Assembly: GCA_003455555.1 (NCBI GenBank)
Contig: DMQX01000050.1
Span: forward strand, 1-5,503
Direction: 5' to 3'
Length of the DNA stretch: 5,503 nucleotides
DNA from: Candidatus Tayloriibacteriota bacterium
GTDB taxonomy: Bacteria; Patescibacteriota; Minisyncoccia; Phycocordibacterales; UBA11359
Positions 1-4,597 of the stretch are shown here, piece after piece. Position 1 is the stretch's first letter. Every line of letters begins with the position of its first letter. Made by a program: the position numbers and the translations under genes. The notes beneath the pieces were generated by a model that had not been told where the DNA came from, made no database searches, and saw only the letters and a list, made by a program, of their open reading frames with translations.

Positions 1-22
1 GACCAAACCTATATATAGATGT

Positions 23-63
23 ACTGTTGTTTCAAACAGTTCGGTTGGTATTGTATGCCAACC
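23..63. promoter_or_regulatory. two adjacent inverted repeats in the leader of the Ntn-hydrolase gene
   Basis: Two perfect 6-bp inverted repeats lie back to back. ACTGTT (23-28) pairs with AACAGT (35-40) around a 6-nt loop, and GGTTGG (43-48) pairs with CCAACC (58-63) around a 9-nt loop. They sit 30 bp upstream of the start codon at 94, with the RBS between. They could be operator half-sites or a leader RNA fold. Neither is followed by a T-run, so they are not intrinsic terminators. A TATATA-like stretch at about 11-17 could be a -10 box, but any -35 box would lie at or beyond the contig edge. Six-bp repeats arise easily by chance, so the functional claim is weak. Confidence 0.3.
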
Positions 64-81
64 TCTTCTCAACAAGAAAAT

Positions 82-88
82 AAAGGAG
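82..88 (+). promoter_or_regulatory. strong Shine-Dalgarno site that fixes the start at 94
   Basis: The sequence AAAGGAG ends 5 nt before the ATG at 94. The same frame is open back to an ATG at 19, but that extension (YCCFKQFGWYC...) looks non-coding and has no RBS. The start at 94 also places a threonine directly after the initiator Met, as the enzyme family requires. Confidence 0.85.
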
Positions 89-93
89 ATAAA

Positions 94-720
94 ATGACCC
101 TAATTGCAGCTATTGTGGATCAGGAAAAGAATGTCCACATGATAGGTGACCGTCTTGCCACTAACGAGTCTGGGGATATCTTCACGTTGGCTTTCGCGAA
201 AGTTGGCATCCTCACTACTTCTCATGGCCAAGATAAGGTCATCATCGGAGCCAGTGGGAATGTAGAGATGTCGATTGCTTGTACCCAACTTTTTACACCA
301 CTACCTCTTCCGGAGGACAAAAGTGATTTGGCACTCTATCAGTGGAGCCTGAAAGAGATGCGACCAAAGCTTCGTGAAATGTTCGTTCAGTCCGACCTCT
401 TGAAGAAAGACAAGGATGGTGAGCCAGAACTTCCAGGATTGATTTTGATTGCAGCCAGAGGACGAATCTTGAGATTTGAAAGGAAAGTCGTTCCTCTCAT
501 GATTCAACGTTCTTACTGGGCAATCGGTAGTGGCGATGATTGTTGCATGGGTGTCATGAACTTTGCTCTCAGAAGTTTGGGAAACAATCTACCTACGGCG
601 GTGCAGTGCAAGGAATATCTTATCTCAAGCATGAGAGTCGTTGTGGAACTCAAGACCAGTGTGGGGCCACCCTTTGACTACATCAATACCAAGGGAGAGC
701 GGGAAACGATTGAGAAGTAG
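94..720 (+). CDS. Ntn-hydrolase of the proteasome/HslV superfamily (predicted peptidase-like protein)
   Basis: This is a 208-residue soluble protein with no signal peptide. The sequence shows the landmarks of a proteasome-type beta subunit. Thr2 would become the N-terminal nucleophile after Met removal (MTLIAAIV). 'IGDRLAT' carries Asp19, and 'FAKVG' carries Lys36, at spacings close to HslV Thr1/Asp17/Lys33. 'IGASGN' (51-56) matches the usual G-x-S/A-G turn. 'AIGSGDD' (143-149) matches the conserved GSG loop, and 'VGPPFDYINTKG' near the C-terminus matches the VGGPxDvvvi strand. Family knowledge: such enzymes cleave peptide bonds with the N-terminal Thr, usually as rings fed by an ATPase (HslU, Mpa/ARC). 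No HslU-like ATPase is present in this window, so it may act alone, be a phage-type or Anbu-like homologue, or have its partner elsewhere. The gene is monocistronic: it has its own RBS, ends in TAG, and is followed by a hairpin terminator. I am fairly sure of the fold but not of the substrate or activity. Confidence 0.72.
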   Translation: MTLIAAIVDQEKNVHMIGDRLATNESGDIFTLAFAKVGILTTSHGQDKVIIGASGNVEMSIACTQLFTPLPLPEDKSDLALYQWSLKEMRPKLREMFVQSDLLKKDKDGEPELPGLILIAARGRILRFERKVVPLMIQRSYWAIGSGDDCCMGVMNFALRSLGNNLPTAVQCKEYLISSMRVVVELKTSVGPPFDYINTKGERETIEK

Positions 721-755
721 GCTGTTGTGTTTAAATAAGTGTTTAATCTATTTAG

Positions 756-784
756 ACGTCCAGGACAACACTGGACGTTTTTTT
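756..784 (+). terminator. intrinsic terminator after the Ntn-hydrolase gene
   Basis: A perfect 8-bp stem, ACGTCCAG (756-763) with CTGGACGT (771-778), encloses a 7-nt loop and runs straight into a seven-T tract (778-784). It lies 36 bp after the TAG stop. It also lies at the end of the convergent PAP2 reading frame, whose full-length stop would be at 783-785, so it separates the two converging transcripts. On the minus strand the tract after the stem is only weakly T-rich, so minus-strand activity is doubtful. Confidence 0.88.
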
Positions 785-863
785 ATTTCTTTAACGAAGC
801 CAGGTAAAAACGATGTTCACGAATAGTAATTCCGGCAATCAGCCAGAGGCCGCCAATCAGAAA
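783..863 (-). pseudogene. C-terminal segment of the PAP2 gene, beyond an in-frame TGA
   Basis: Directly after the TGA at 864-866 the same frame stays open for 26 codons and ends in TAA at 783-785. The peptide FLIGGLWLIAGITIREHRF continues exactly as the last membrane helix and short basic tail of PAP2 phosphatases do (family pattern: SDVLGG-hydrophobic-hydrophobic-G). With one sense codon in place of the TGA the protein would be 232 residues. GGA to TGA is a single-base change and Gly is the residue expected there. The cause could be a true nonsense mutation, a base-call or assembly error, or, less likely, UGA recoding. Confidence 0.75.
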
Positions 864-1481
864 TCAACCAAGCACGTCGCTTAAAAAATGAACACCCAAA
901 TACAAGCGCGAAAATCCGATTAAAAATATGAGTATTGAGCCGAGCGTTACAACGATCGTTCTATTATTTTTTCCGGTAATATGACGAACGATGTAGTAAG
1001 TGATAAAGCCAAAAAAAGCCATGGCGATGGCAGAGTGCCCGCTAGGGAACGACCCAGAACTCTCTATGTAATAGGCAATGTCGGCGATTGGTCGCGGGCG
1101 GTTAATCATTATTTTTATCAAATAAACGCTGGATTCTGTGCCGGCAAATATCAGCATGAGTGTGTAAAGGTATAAGAATTCTTTTCTGAATAATAAATAG
1201 ATTGCAGTAGCGACTCCGAGGATAATAATGGTAGTTTGACCGGCAAAATTTGTTATAACATAAAAAATGTTTGCTCCAAGCGGTGTTCGCAATACGTAGA
1301 GAAAACGCTCAAAGTTATCATCAAGTTTAACTATAGCCAGCGAGTTGACAATTGCATCAGTTATTCCAGCAAAAGTTCCTAAGAATATTAGGAAAACAGC
1401 GGAGAAGATAGTGAGGGGAAGGCCGGTGAATGCATCTTTGTCAAAACGTTTTCTTAAAAAAAGTAGTAGTCTAGGGATCAT
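864..1481 (-). CDS. PAP2-family membrane lipid phosphatase, interrupted near its C-terminus
   Basis: The 205-residue polytopic membrane protein has about five hydrophobic segments (roughly 20-40, 65-82, 83-97, 101-125 and 150-205 in two helices). All three PAP2 catalytic motifs are intact: KX6RP (Lys123...Arg130-Pro131), PSGH (146-149, catalytic His149) and SRX5HX3D (Ser191-Arg192, His198, Asp202). Family knowledge: these enzymes remove phosphate from lipid phosphates such as phosphatidic acid, phosphatidylglycerol phosphate or undecaprenyl diphosphate on the outer face of the membrane. The substrate cannot be told from sequence. The frame stops at TGA only three residues after Asp202, which removes the final helix; the missing end is readable downstream (783-863). 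The start ATG at 1481 has no Shine-Dalgarno site, but TATGAT lies at 1494-1499, so the transcript may be nearly leaderless. The gene is divergent from a cardiolipin-synthase-like gene, which fits a role in phospholipid metabolism. Confidence 0.88.
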   Translation of the reverse strand: MIPRLLLFLRKRFDKDAFTGLPLTIFSAVFLIFLGTFAGITDAIVNSLAIVKLDDNFERFLYVLRTPLGANIFYVITNFAGQTTIIILGVATAIYLLFRKEFLYLYTLMLIFAGTESSVYLIKIMINRPRPIADIAYYIESSGSFPSGHSAIAMAFFGFITYYIVRHITGKNNRTIVVTLGSILIFLIGFSRLYLGVHFLSDVLG

Positions 1482-1543
1482 ATTTTATATAGTATCATAC
1501 TAACTGTGAAATATTTCGGTCTGACATACGGCTATATTATGAA
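1482..1543. promoter_or_regulatory. 62-bp divergent promoter region between PAP2 and PLD genes
   Basis: The gap between two divergent start codons must hold both promoters. On the plus strand, TATATT (1533-1538) is spaced so that transcription would begin at or just before the ATG at 1544. On the minus strand, TATGAT (1499 down to 1494) would place the start within about 6 nt of the ATG at 1481. Neither gene has an AGGAG-like RBS, which fits leaderless or near-leaderless mRNAs. I see no convincing -35 box for either direction, so the exact promoters are inferred. Confidence 0.45.
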
Positions 1544-2893
1544 ATGAAAATATTTGGACGAGTCTTTTTAGTTCTAAGAAAAAAACTTATGCATTATGCT
1601 TGGTGGGAAATCGTTATTTTCGTTATTGGATTGGTGTCTTTCGTTTCTGTTTTGATAGTGCTTTTTTTACCAGTGGGAAGTGGACCGGCCAAATTTGTAT
1701 TTAATGGGACAGTGCCAGCTGTCTCGGATCCGGAATTTAGCAAAATGCTTTCTGACTCGTTGAATCTGCCGCTCAAACAAAGTGATCAACCAATAACGAT
1801 CCTGAATAATGGAGATGCGTTTATGAAGTCTTTTCTTGCTGATATTGATCAGGCGACTTCGTCAATCAATATTATGGATTATATATGGCAAGACGGCGCA
1901 ATGAGCGATCAGATCTTAGAGCATCTTGATCAAAAACTTAAACAAGGTGTGCAAGTCCGAATCATGTACGACGGTTACGGTACCAAGGTTGGCGCGCCTA
2001 AAAAACAATTAAAAATTTTTACGGATTTGGGTGGAAAAGTGAGCGTTTTCCATTCGCTCACGGTAATGCCGTGGCGACTCGGGCAAAACCAAGCACGCAG
2101 TCATCGCCGAGCATTTATCATTGATGGAAAGATTGGCTATGTCGGCGGTGTGGCCATAAATGATAGCTGGCTGGGAACTGCGAGTAGTCCAAAGGAATAT
2201 AGGGATATGACGTTTAGGGTGCAAGGTCCAATGGCGCTTGATGTTCAAGCTGCTTTCGGTGAACTTTGGGCGAGCATGACGGGTGAAATATTGAGCGGAG
2301 CAGATTATTATCCTCCAGCCTCAGCGAAAACGATCGGCTCCGCATTTACGTATATACCTTTGGCTAGTACTCCTTCGGCAGCCACGTTGACTCTCCCAAA
2401 ATTTTTCTTGCTTTCAGTACTTGGCGCAAAACACACAATTGATATTACCACGCCGTATTTTTTGCCCGATCTATCGCTTCGTCAAGCTCTCATACAAAAG
2501 GCCAAGGAGGGCGTTGACGTGCGTATTCTCGTGCCAAACAACCTTAATGATTCTCAATCGGTTTATTATGCAAGTCATTATTCTTACGAAGAACTTTTGG
2601 AAGGTGGTGTGAAAATATATGAGTATCAACCAACATTTGCGCATACAAAATCAATGATCATAGACGGAGTATGGTCAGTGATAGGGTCGGCAAATCTAGA
2701 TAACCATAGCCGAGAGCACAATGAAGAAAACATTTTCGGTATTGCCGATCAAACTTTCGGTGCACAAATGGCTAAAATTTTTGAAAACGACTTAAGCAAA
2801 TCAAAACTGATTGATCTTACTGAATGGAATAAAAGAGGTATTTGGCAGCGTGTCCGCGAAGACGTTTCTAGGACGCTTTTTGAGCAGTACTGA
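1544..2893 (+). CDS. cardiolipin-synthase-like phospholipase D family protein
   Basis: This is a 449-residue protein with one N-terminal membrane anchor (about 21-43) and two PLD domains. The first HKD motif is HRRAFIID (His187, Arg189, Asp194) followed by GKIGYVGG. The second is HTKSMIID (His367, Lys369, Asp374) followed by GSANLD and the typical NHSREHNEEN end motif. In bacterial cardiolipin synthases and phosphatidyltransferases the two motifs form one active site that moves phosphatidyl groups between phosphatidylglycerol molecules or hydrolyses phosphodiesters. In the first motif the usual Lys is Arg, a variant I recall in other PLD-family members, so activity is still likely. The length is close to that of cardiolipin synthases, although those usually carry two N-terminal helices. 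It ends in TGA, with an in-frame TAA four codons later (2903-2905). No RBS is visible; see the divergent promoter entry. Cardiolipin synthase is the best guess, but a generic PLD-type transferase cannot be excluded. Confidence 0.88.
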   Translation: MKIFGRVFLVLRKKLMHYAWWEIVIFVIGLVSFVSVLIVLFLPVGSGPAKFVFNGTVPAVSDPEFSKMLSDSLNLPLKQSDQPITILNNGDAFMKSFLADIDQATSSINIMDYIWQDGAMSDQILEHLDQKLKQGVQVRIMYDGYGTKVGAPKKQLKIFTDLGGKVSVFHSLTVMPWRLGQNQARSHRRAFIIDGKIGYVGGVAINDSWLGTASSPKEYRDMTFRVQGPMALDVQAAFGELWASMTGEILSGADYYPPASAKTIGSAFTYIPLASTPSAATLTLPKFFLLSVLGAKHTIDITTPYFLPDLSLRQALIQKAKEGVDVRILVPNNLNDSQSVYYASHYSYEELLEGGVKIYEYQPTFAHTKSMIIDGVWSVIGSANLDNHSREHNEENIFGIADQTFGAQMAKIFENDLSKSKLIDLTEWNKRGIWQRVREDVSRTLFEQY

Positions 2894-3138
2894 GAATTGA
2901 AATAAGTGGTCTATAAATTGACGGAGTAATGCATCGTGTCGCGAGTGCAAAAACATTTCATTACTATCAATAACAAGCATCTCCAAGCAACACTCTGGTC
3001 ATAACAATTGCTTGTGGGGCTAGAGGTCAATAATGTTTTCGAGAATAATTTCAGTAAAAAGAGCAAGCTCAGCAACCGAAATGTTCTTAAAACTAATTGA
3101 TAGGCACGTGGCCTATTGCTTAGAGATGTTTATTATTG
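2894..3138. other. non-coding stretch with nested inverted repeats
   Basis: No convincing gene is present on either strand. The clearest structure is a pair of nested inverted repeats: AAAACATT (2950-2957) with AATGTTTT (3032-3039), and inside it CAAGCAA (2984-2990) with TTGCTTG (3008-3014). A separate hairpin, ATAGGC (3100-3105) with GCCTAT (3111-3116), has a 5-nt loop and no T-run. No good terminator is seen after the PLD gene. The repeats may be chance in AT-rich DNA. Confidence 0.35.
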
Positions 3139-3168
3139 AAAAAACACTGATGAATAGACAGGAGTGTT
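3139..3168 (-). terminator. terminator-like hairpin after the 67-residue gene
   Basis: Read on the minus strand, AACACT (3168-3163), a 14-nt loop and AGTGTT (3148-3143) are followed by further Ts, giving a six-T run at 3144-3139. It begins right after the tandem TAA TAA stop of the 67-residue frame. The stem is short and the loop large, so it would be a weak terminator, but its position supports that small gene being real. Confidence 0.45.
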
Positions 3169-3169
3169 A

Positions 3170-3373
3170 TTAAAGGGCTTTCCTGAATCCTTTAAAGTGT
3201 ATTAGACCAAAGGATCCGTGCTCGACAATAAAATAATCACTTACCTCATCTAAACTGATTCCTTCTTGTTCTAAAACCTTACTTGGGATTGTAATTTTTT
3301 CACCTTGCGACAAACAGGTCGATATATATTCGTAAATATAGTTTGAGGTTTTGGTGATGGTTTTTTCATTCAT
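3170..3373 (-). CDS. small protein of unknown function, faintly AbrB-like
   Basis: The 67-residue soluble protein has no membrane segment. Residues 23-51 (QGEKITIPSKVLEQEG, then an acidic stretch and 'DYFIVEHG') resemble the 'G+itIPk.+.e..gi..gd...v' swapped-hairpin pattern of AbrB/SpoVT/MazE-type DNA-binding proteins, but it is too short and divergent for a firm call. Such proteins are often transcription regulators or antitoxins. No toxin-like gene is next to it, so I do not call it an antitoxin. It ends in tandem TAA stops followed by a terminator-like hairpin. No Shine-Dalgarno site precedes the ATG; TATTAA (3389-3384) could be a -10 box for a short-leader transcript. It stands alone, transcribed on the minus strand. 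Confidence 0.5.
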   Translation of the reverse strand: MNEKTITKTSNYIYEYISTCLSQGEKITIPSKVLEQEGISLDEVSDYFIVEHGSFGLIHFKGFRKAL

Positions 3374-3491
3374 ATGTCATGTGTTAATACTTGCCCAGTT
3401 ATCAATGTTCGTTTTACGACTGTTCCATAGTTATGGCCGTTGAGTCATTGACGGAATTACAACCATTAGTATGAAATGTGTGTTATAAACT
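3374..3491. other. short intergenic region with small palindromes
   Basis: This gap lies between the start of the 67-residue gene and the terminator of the micro-protein operon. It contains CCATA-GT-TATGG (3425-3436), directly followed by CCGT (3437-3440) matching ACGG (3451-3454), and a TTGACG (3448-3453)/TATGAA (3470-3475) pair spaced 16 bp on the plus strand. That promoter-like pair would fire straight into the hairpin at 3492, so no plus-strand gene is served by it. I see no other feature. Confidence 0.3.
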
Positions 3492-3517
3492 AAAAACCGG
3501 CCTTGCGCCGGTTTTTT
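3492..3517 (-). terminator. bidirectional intrinsic terminator of the micro-protein operon
   Basis: A perfect 10-bp stem, AAAAACCGGC (3492-3501) with GCCGGTTTTT (3507-3516), encloses a 5-nt loop (CTTGC). It has a GC-rich core and A/T tracts on both sides, so it can terminate in either direction. It lies 20 bp past the stop of the last gene in the minus-strand operon (stop at 3537-3539), which is its likely client. Confidence 0.88.
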
Positions 3518-3536
3518 ATTTGGATCAGAATTCCGA

Positions 3537-3686
3537 TCAGAAAAGCTTCTCTCCTCTAATCAATCGAATCAAGATTATAATTATTGCTATCACCAGGAGG
3601 ATGTGGATGAATCCACCTATTGTAAAAGAAGTCAGCAGACCGAGAACCCAAAGAATAATTAAAATAATGGCGATTGTAGTTAACAT
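3537..3686 (-). CDS. lmo0937/DUF5670-type small membrane protein
   Basis: The 49-residue, almost wholly hydrophobic protein has two helices (about 4-19 and 26-41) joined by a 'TSFTIGGFIH' turn and ending in a short basic tail (RLIRGEKLF). The pattern MLTTIA-hydrophobic-LGLLTS-TxGGFIHILLVIAI-IRLI-G is what I recall for the lmo0937 (DUF5670) membrane protein family, whose members are about 50 residues; their function is unknown. The frame is open upstream to 3719, but the ATG at 3686 begins the family-like sequence and starts one base after the stop of the preceding gene (3688), which implies translational coupling without its own RBS. The stop is TGA, with an in-frame TAA nine codons later. 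Confidence 0.78.
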   Translation of the reverse strand: MLTTIAIILIILWVLGLLTSFTIGGFIHILLVIAIIIILIRLIRGEKLF

Positions 3687-3687
3687 A

Positions 3688-3918
3688 TTATTTGGTTGTT
3701 GTTGGCTGTGGTGGCACAACAGGGGCTGGTAAGGTTACATTGATGGTTGGGTTTACTGGTTTGTTGGTTATTTTGTTTATTTGGCTACGAATGTACGGCA
3801 AACTAAGGACAATACCTACGGCTAATACAAGTACAACGAGCACCGCACCTATCACCACGCCGGCACCACCGCTAGAATTACTTCCATTTTCTCCAGGATT
3901 GTTTATTACTGTGGTCAT
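3688..3918 (-). CDS. single-helix membrane protein with a Pro/Thr-rich tail
   Basis: This is a 76-residue protein of unknown function. A polar Asn/Gly/Ser N-terminus (1-18) is followed by one long hydrophobic helix (about 19-41), a short basic stretch (YIRSQINKITNK) and a Pro/Thr/Val-rich tail ending in TTTK. The Asn-terminus-out or -in topology cannot be fixed; the positive charges after the helix favour the tail being cytoplasmic. Similar small 'NNP...SSG-helix-LPxxR' proteins are, to my memory, common in Parcubacteria genomes, but no function is known. It is the middle gene of a three-gene minus-strand operon: 10 bp after the 37-residue gene and 1 bp before the DUF5670 gene. It has no clear RBS. 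The plus-strand frame over the same DNA (3692-3946) lacks operon logic and looks like a shadow. Confidence 0.72.
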   Translation of the reverse strand: MTTVINNPGENGSNSSGGAGVVIGAVLVVLVLAVGIVLSLPYIRSQINKITNKPVNPTINVTLPAPVVPPQPTTTK

Positions 3919-3928
3919 AAATAGGTTA

Positions 3929-4042
3929 TTAATAAAAATAAGGTAAAGCCATTATCGATAGGCTGGCAAAGATCATAACTAAAAATACGATTCCCACTAT
4001 TAGGGCTGGCCCGCTTTTTTGATGATTTGTAATTGTATGCAT
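3929..4042 (-). CDS. 37-residue one-helix membrane micro-protein
   Basis: The frame opens with ATG at 4042-4040 and ends in TAA at 3931-3929. It encodes a short polar head (MHTITNHQKSG), one hydrophobic helix (about 12-32) and the ending 'MALPYFY'. Support for a real gene: it sits directly downstream of a promoter-like sequence, is 10 bp from the next minus-strand gene, and shares the layout 'polar head, SG, helix, LPY' with that 76-residue neighbour as if it were a tail-less paralogue. It would be missed by a gene caller with a 60-residue cut-off. No RBS is visible; the mRNA may have a very short leader. Function is unknown. Confidence 0.6.
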   Translation of the reverse strand: MHTITNHQKSGPALIVGIVFLVMIFASLSIMALPYFY

Positions 4043-4055
4043 ATTTTATTTATTA

Positions 4056-4082
4056 CTTATATCTTATAGCCGAGCATCTCAA
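4056..4082 (-). promoter_or_regulatory. candidate promoter of the micro-protein operon
   Basis: On the minus strand, TTGAGA (4082-4077) and TATAAG (4061-4056) are separated by 15 bp, a little shorter than ideal. Transcription would begin about 7 nt upstream of the ATG at 4042. A second TATAAG at 4068-4063 is too close to the -35 to be used. The -35 overlaps the left arm of the inverted repeat at 4068-4143, so a protein bound there could control it. Confidence 0.45.
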
Positions 4083-4143
4083 GACTTTATTACAGGGTCC
4101 AAACTACGCGTTTTTTTGTCATAAAAAGTCTTCAGTCTCGGCT
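4068..4143. repeat. 76-nt imperfect inverted repeat between divergent operons
   Basis: Outer arms AGCCGAG (4068-4074) and CTCGGCT (4137-4143) and inner arms AAGACTTT (4081-4088) and AAAGTCTT (4125-4132) are perfect complements, separated by a small asymmetric internal loop (6 nt against 4 nt). The central loop is about 36 nt and includes a seven-T run (4111-4117). The paired arms total 15 bp, more than expected by chance over this distance. It could be a structured leader RNA of the response-regulator operon, a small RNA, or paired operator sites between two divergent operons. It is not a standard terminator, because no T-run follows the stem. Confidence 0.55.
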
Positions 4144-4191
4144 TGGAGCTCGTGGCAGTAGTGCCCTAGTTTATTCAGGTCCTTTATTTAT

Positions 4192-4195
4192 AGGA
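4192..4195 (+). promoter_or_regulatory. ribosome binding site for a TTG start
   Basis: AGGA lies 6 nt before TTG at 4202. There is no ATG near the start of the receiver domain, whose first strand (TVLIVEDE) begins five residues after this TTG, so the RBS decides the start. Confidence 0.6.
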
Positions 4196-4201
4196 ATTAT
4201 T

Positions 4202-4597
4202 TTGAAAACACAAAAAACGGTTTTGATTGTGGAGGATGAGAGGAGTCTCCGTGAAGCTATCGGCGACGTACTTCGTCTAAAAAAGTTTTTTGTGTTAGAA
4301 GCAAAAAACGGTAAAGATGGCCTAGAAATGGCACTTGCAAAGCATCCAGACATTATATTGCTCGACCAAATTATGCCAGAAATGGATGGTATGTCAGCGC
4401 TCAAAATGATTCGGCAAGACAAGTGGGGGGCAAATGTTCCGGTAATTCTTTTGACAAATTTGAGCAGTACCAGCGAACAGATCGTGGAAGGTGTTATTGC
4501 TTATGGCCCACTTGAAAACTTGATCAAATCTGATTGGAAGATTCATGACGTTGTGAAAAAAATTGAAAACATCTTCAGAAAACAGGATCATGCCTAA
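4202..4597 (+). CDS. single-domain CheY-like response regulator
   Basis: The 131-residue protein is one receiver domain with no DNA-binding or enzymatic output domain. Visible landmarks are the acidic pocket Glu11-Asp12, the phospho-accepting Asp55 in 'IILLDQIMPEMDG', the switch Thr85 in 'VILLTN', and the conserved Lys109 in 'LIKSDW'. Two positions depart from the classical pattern: Lys109 is followed by Ser instead of Pro, and the residue three before it (Asn106), usually Tyr or Phe in CheY-type proteins, is not aromatic. The domain takes phosphate from a histidine kinase and acts by protein contact. It begins with TTG. It overlaps the following kinase gene by 8 bp, so the two are co-translated partners. 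An alternative role is as a phosphate relay or sink. Confidence 0.92.
   Translation: MKTQKTVLIVEDERSLREAIGDVLRLKKFFVLEAKNGKDGLEMALAKHPDIILLDQIMPEMDGMSALKMIRQDKWGANVPVILLTNLSSTSEQIVEGVIAYGPLENLIKSDWKIHDVVKKIENIFRKQDHA

Noticed and set aside
19..93. Upstream extension of the Ntn-hydrolase frame to an ATG at 19
   Set aside because: There is no RBS before 19, the extra residues look non-coding, and the extension would bury the Thr2 nucleophile. The ATG at 94 has a strong RBS.
3020..3112. Minus-strand open stretch of 30 codons with protein-like composition (…SISFKNISVAELALFTEII…)
   Set aside because: It has no start codon, is bounded by stops, and shows no family resemblance. It is in frame with the 67-residue gene upstream but separated by several stops. 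It could be decayed coding DNA, but the evidence is too thin.
3448..3475. Plus-strand TTGACG-16 bp-TATGAA promoter-like pair
   Set aside because: It would transcribe directly into the hairpin at 3492 with no gene behind it, so it is probably chance.
3478..3946. Plus-strand frames of 84 residues over the micro-protein operon
   Set aside because: They are complements of the minus-strand membrane genes, run across the terminator, have no RBS, and have no plausible protein pattern.
4563..4589. TTG start for the histidine kinase, nine codons upstream of 4590
   Set aside because: No RBS precedes it, while the ATG at 4590 has an AGGA nearby and gives the common 8-bp stop-start overlap with the regulator gene.
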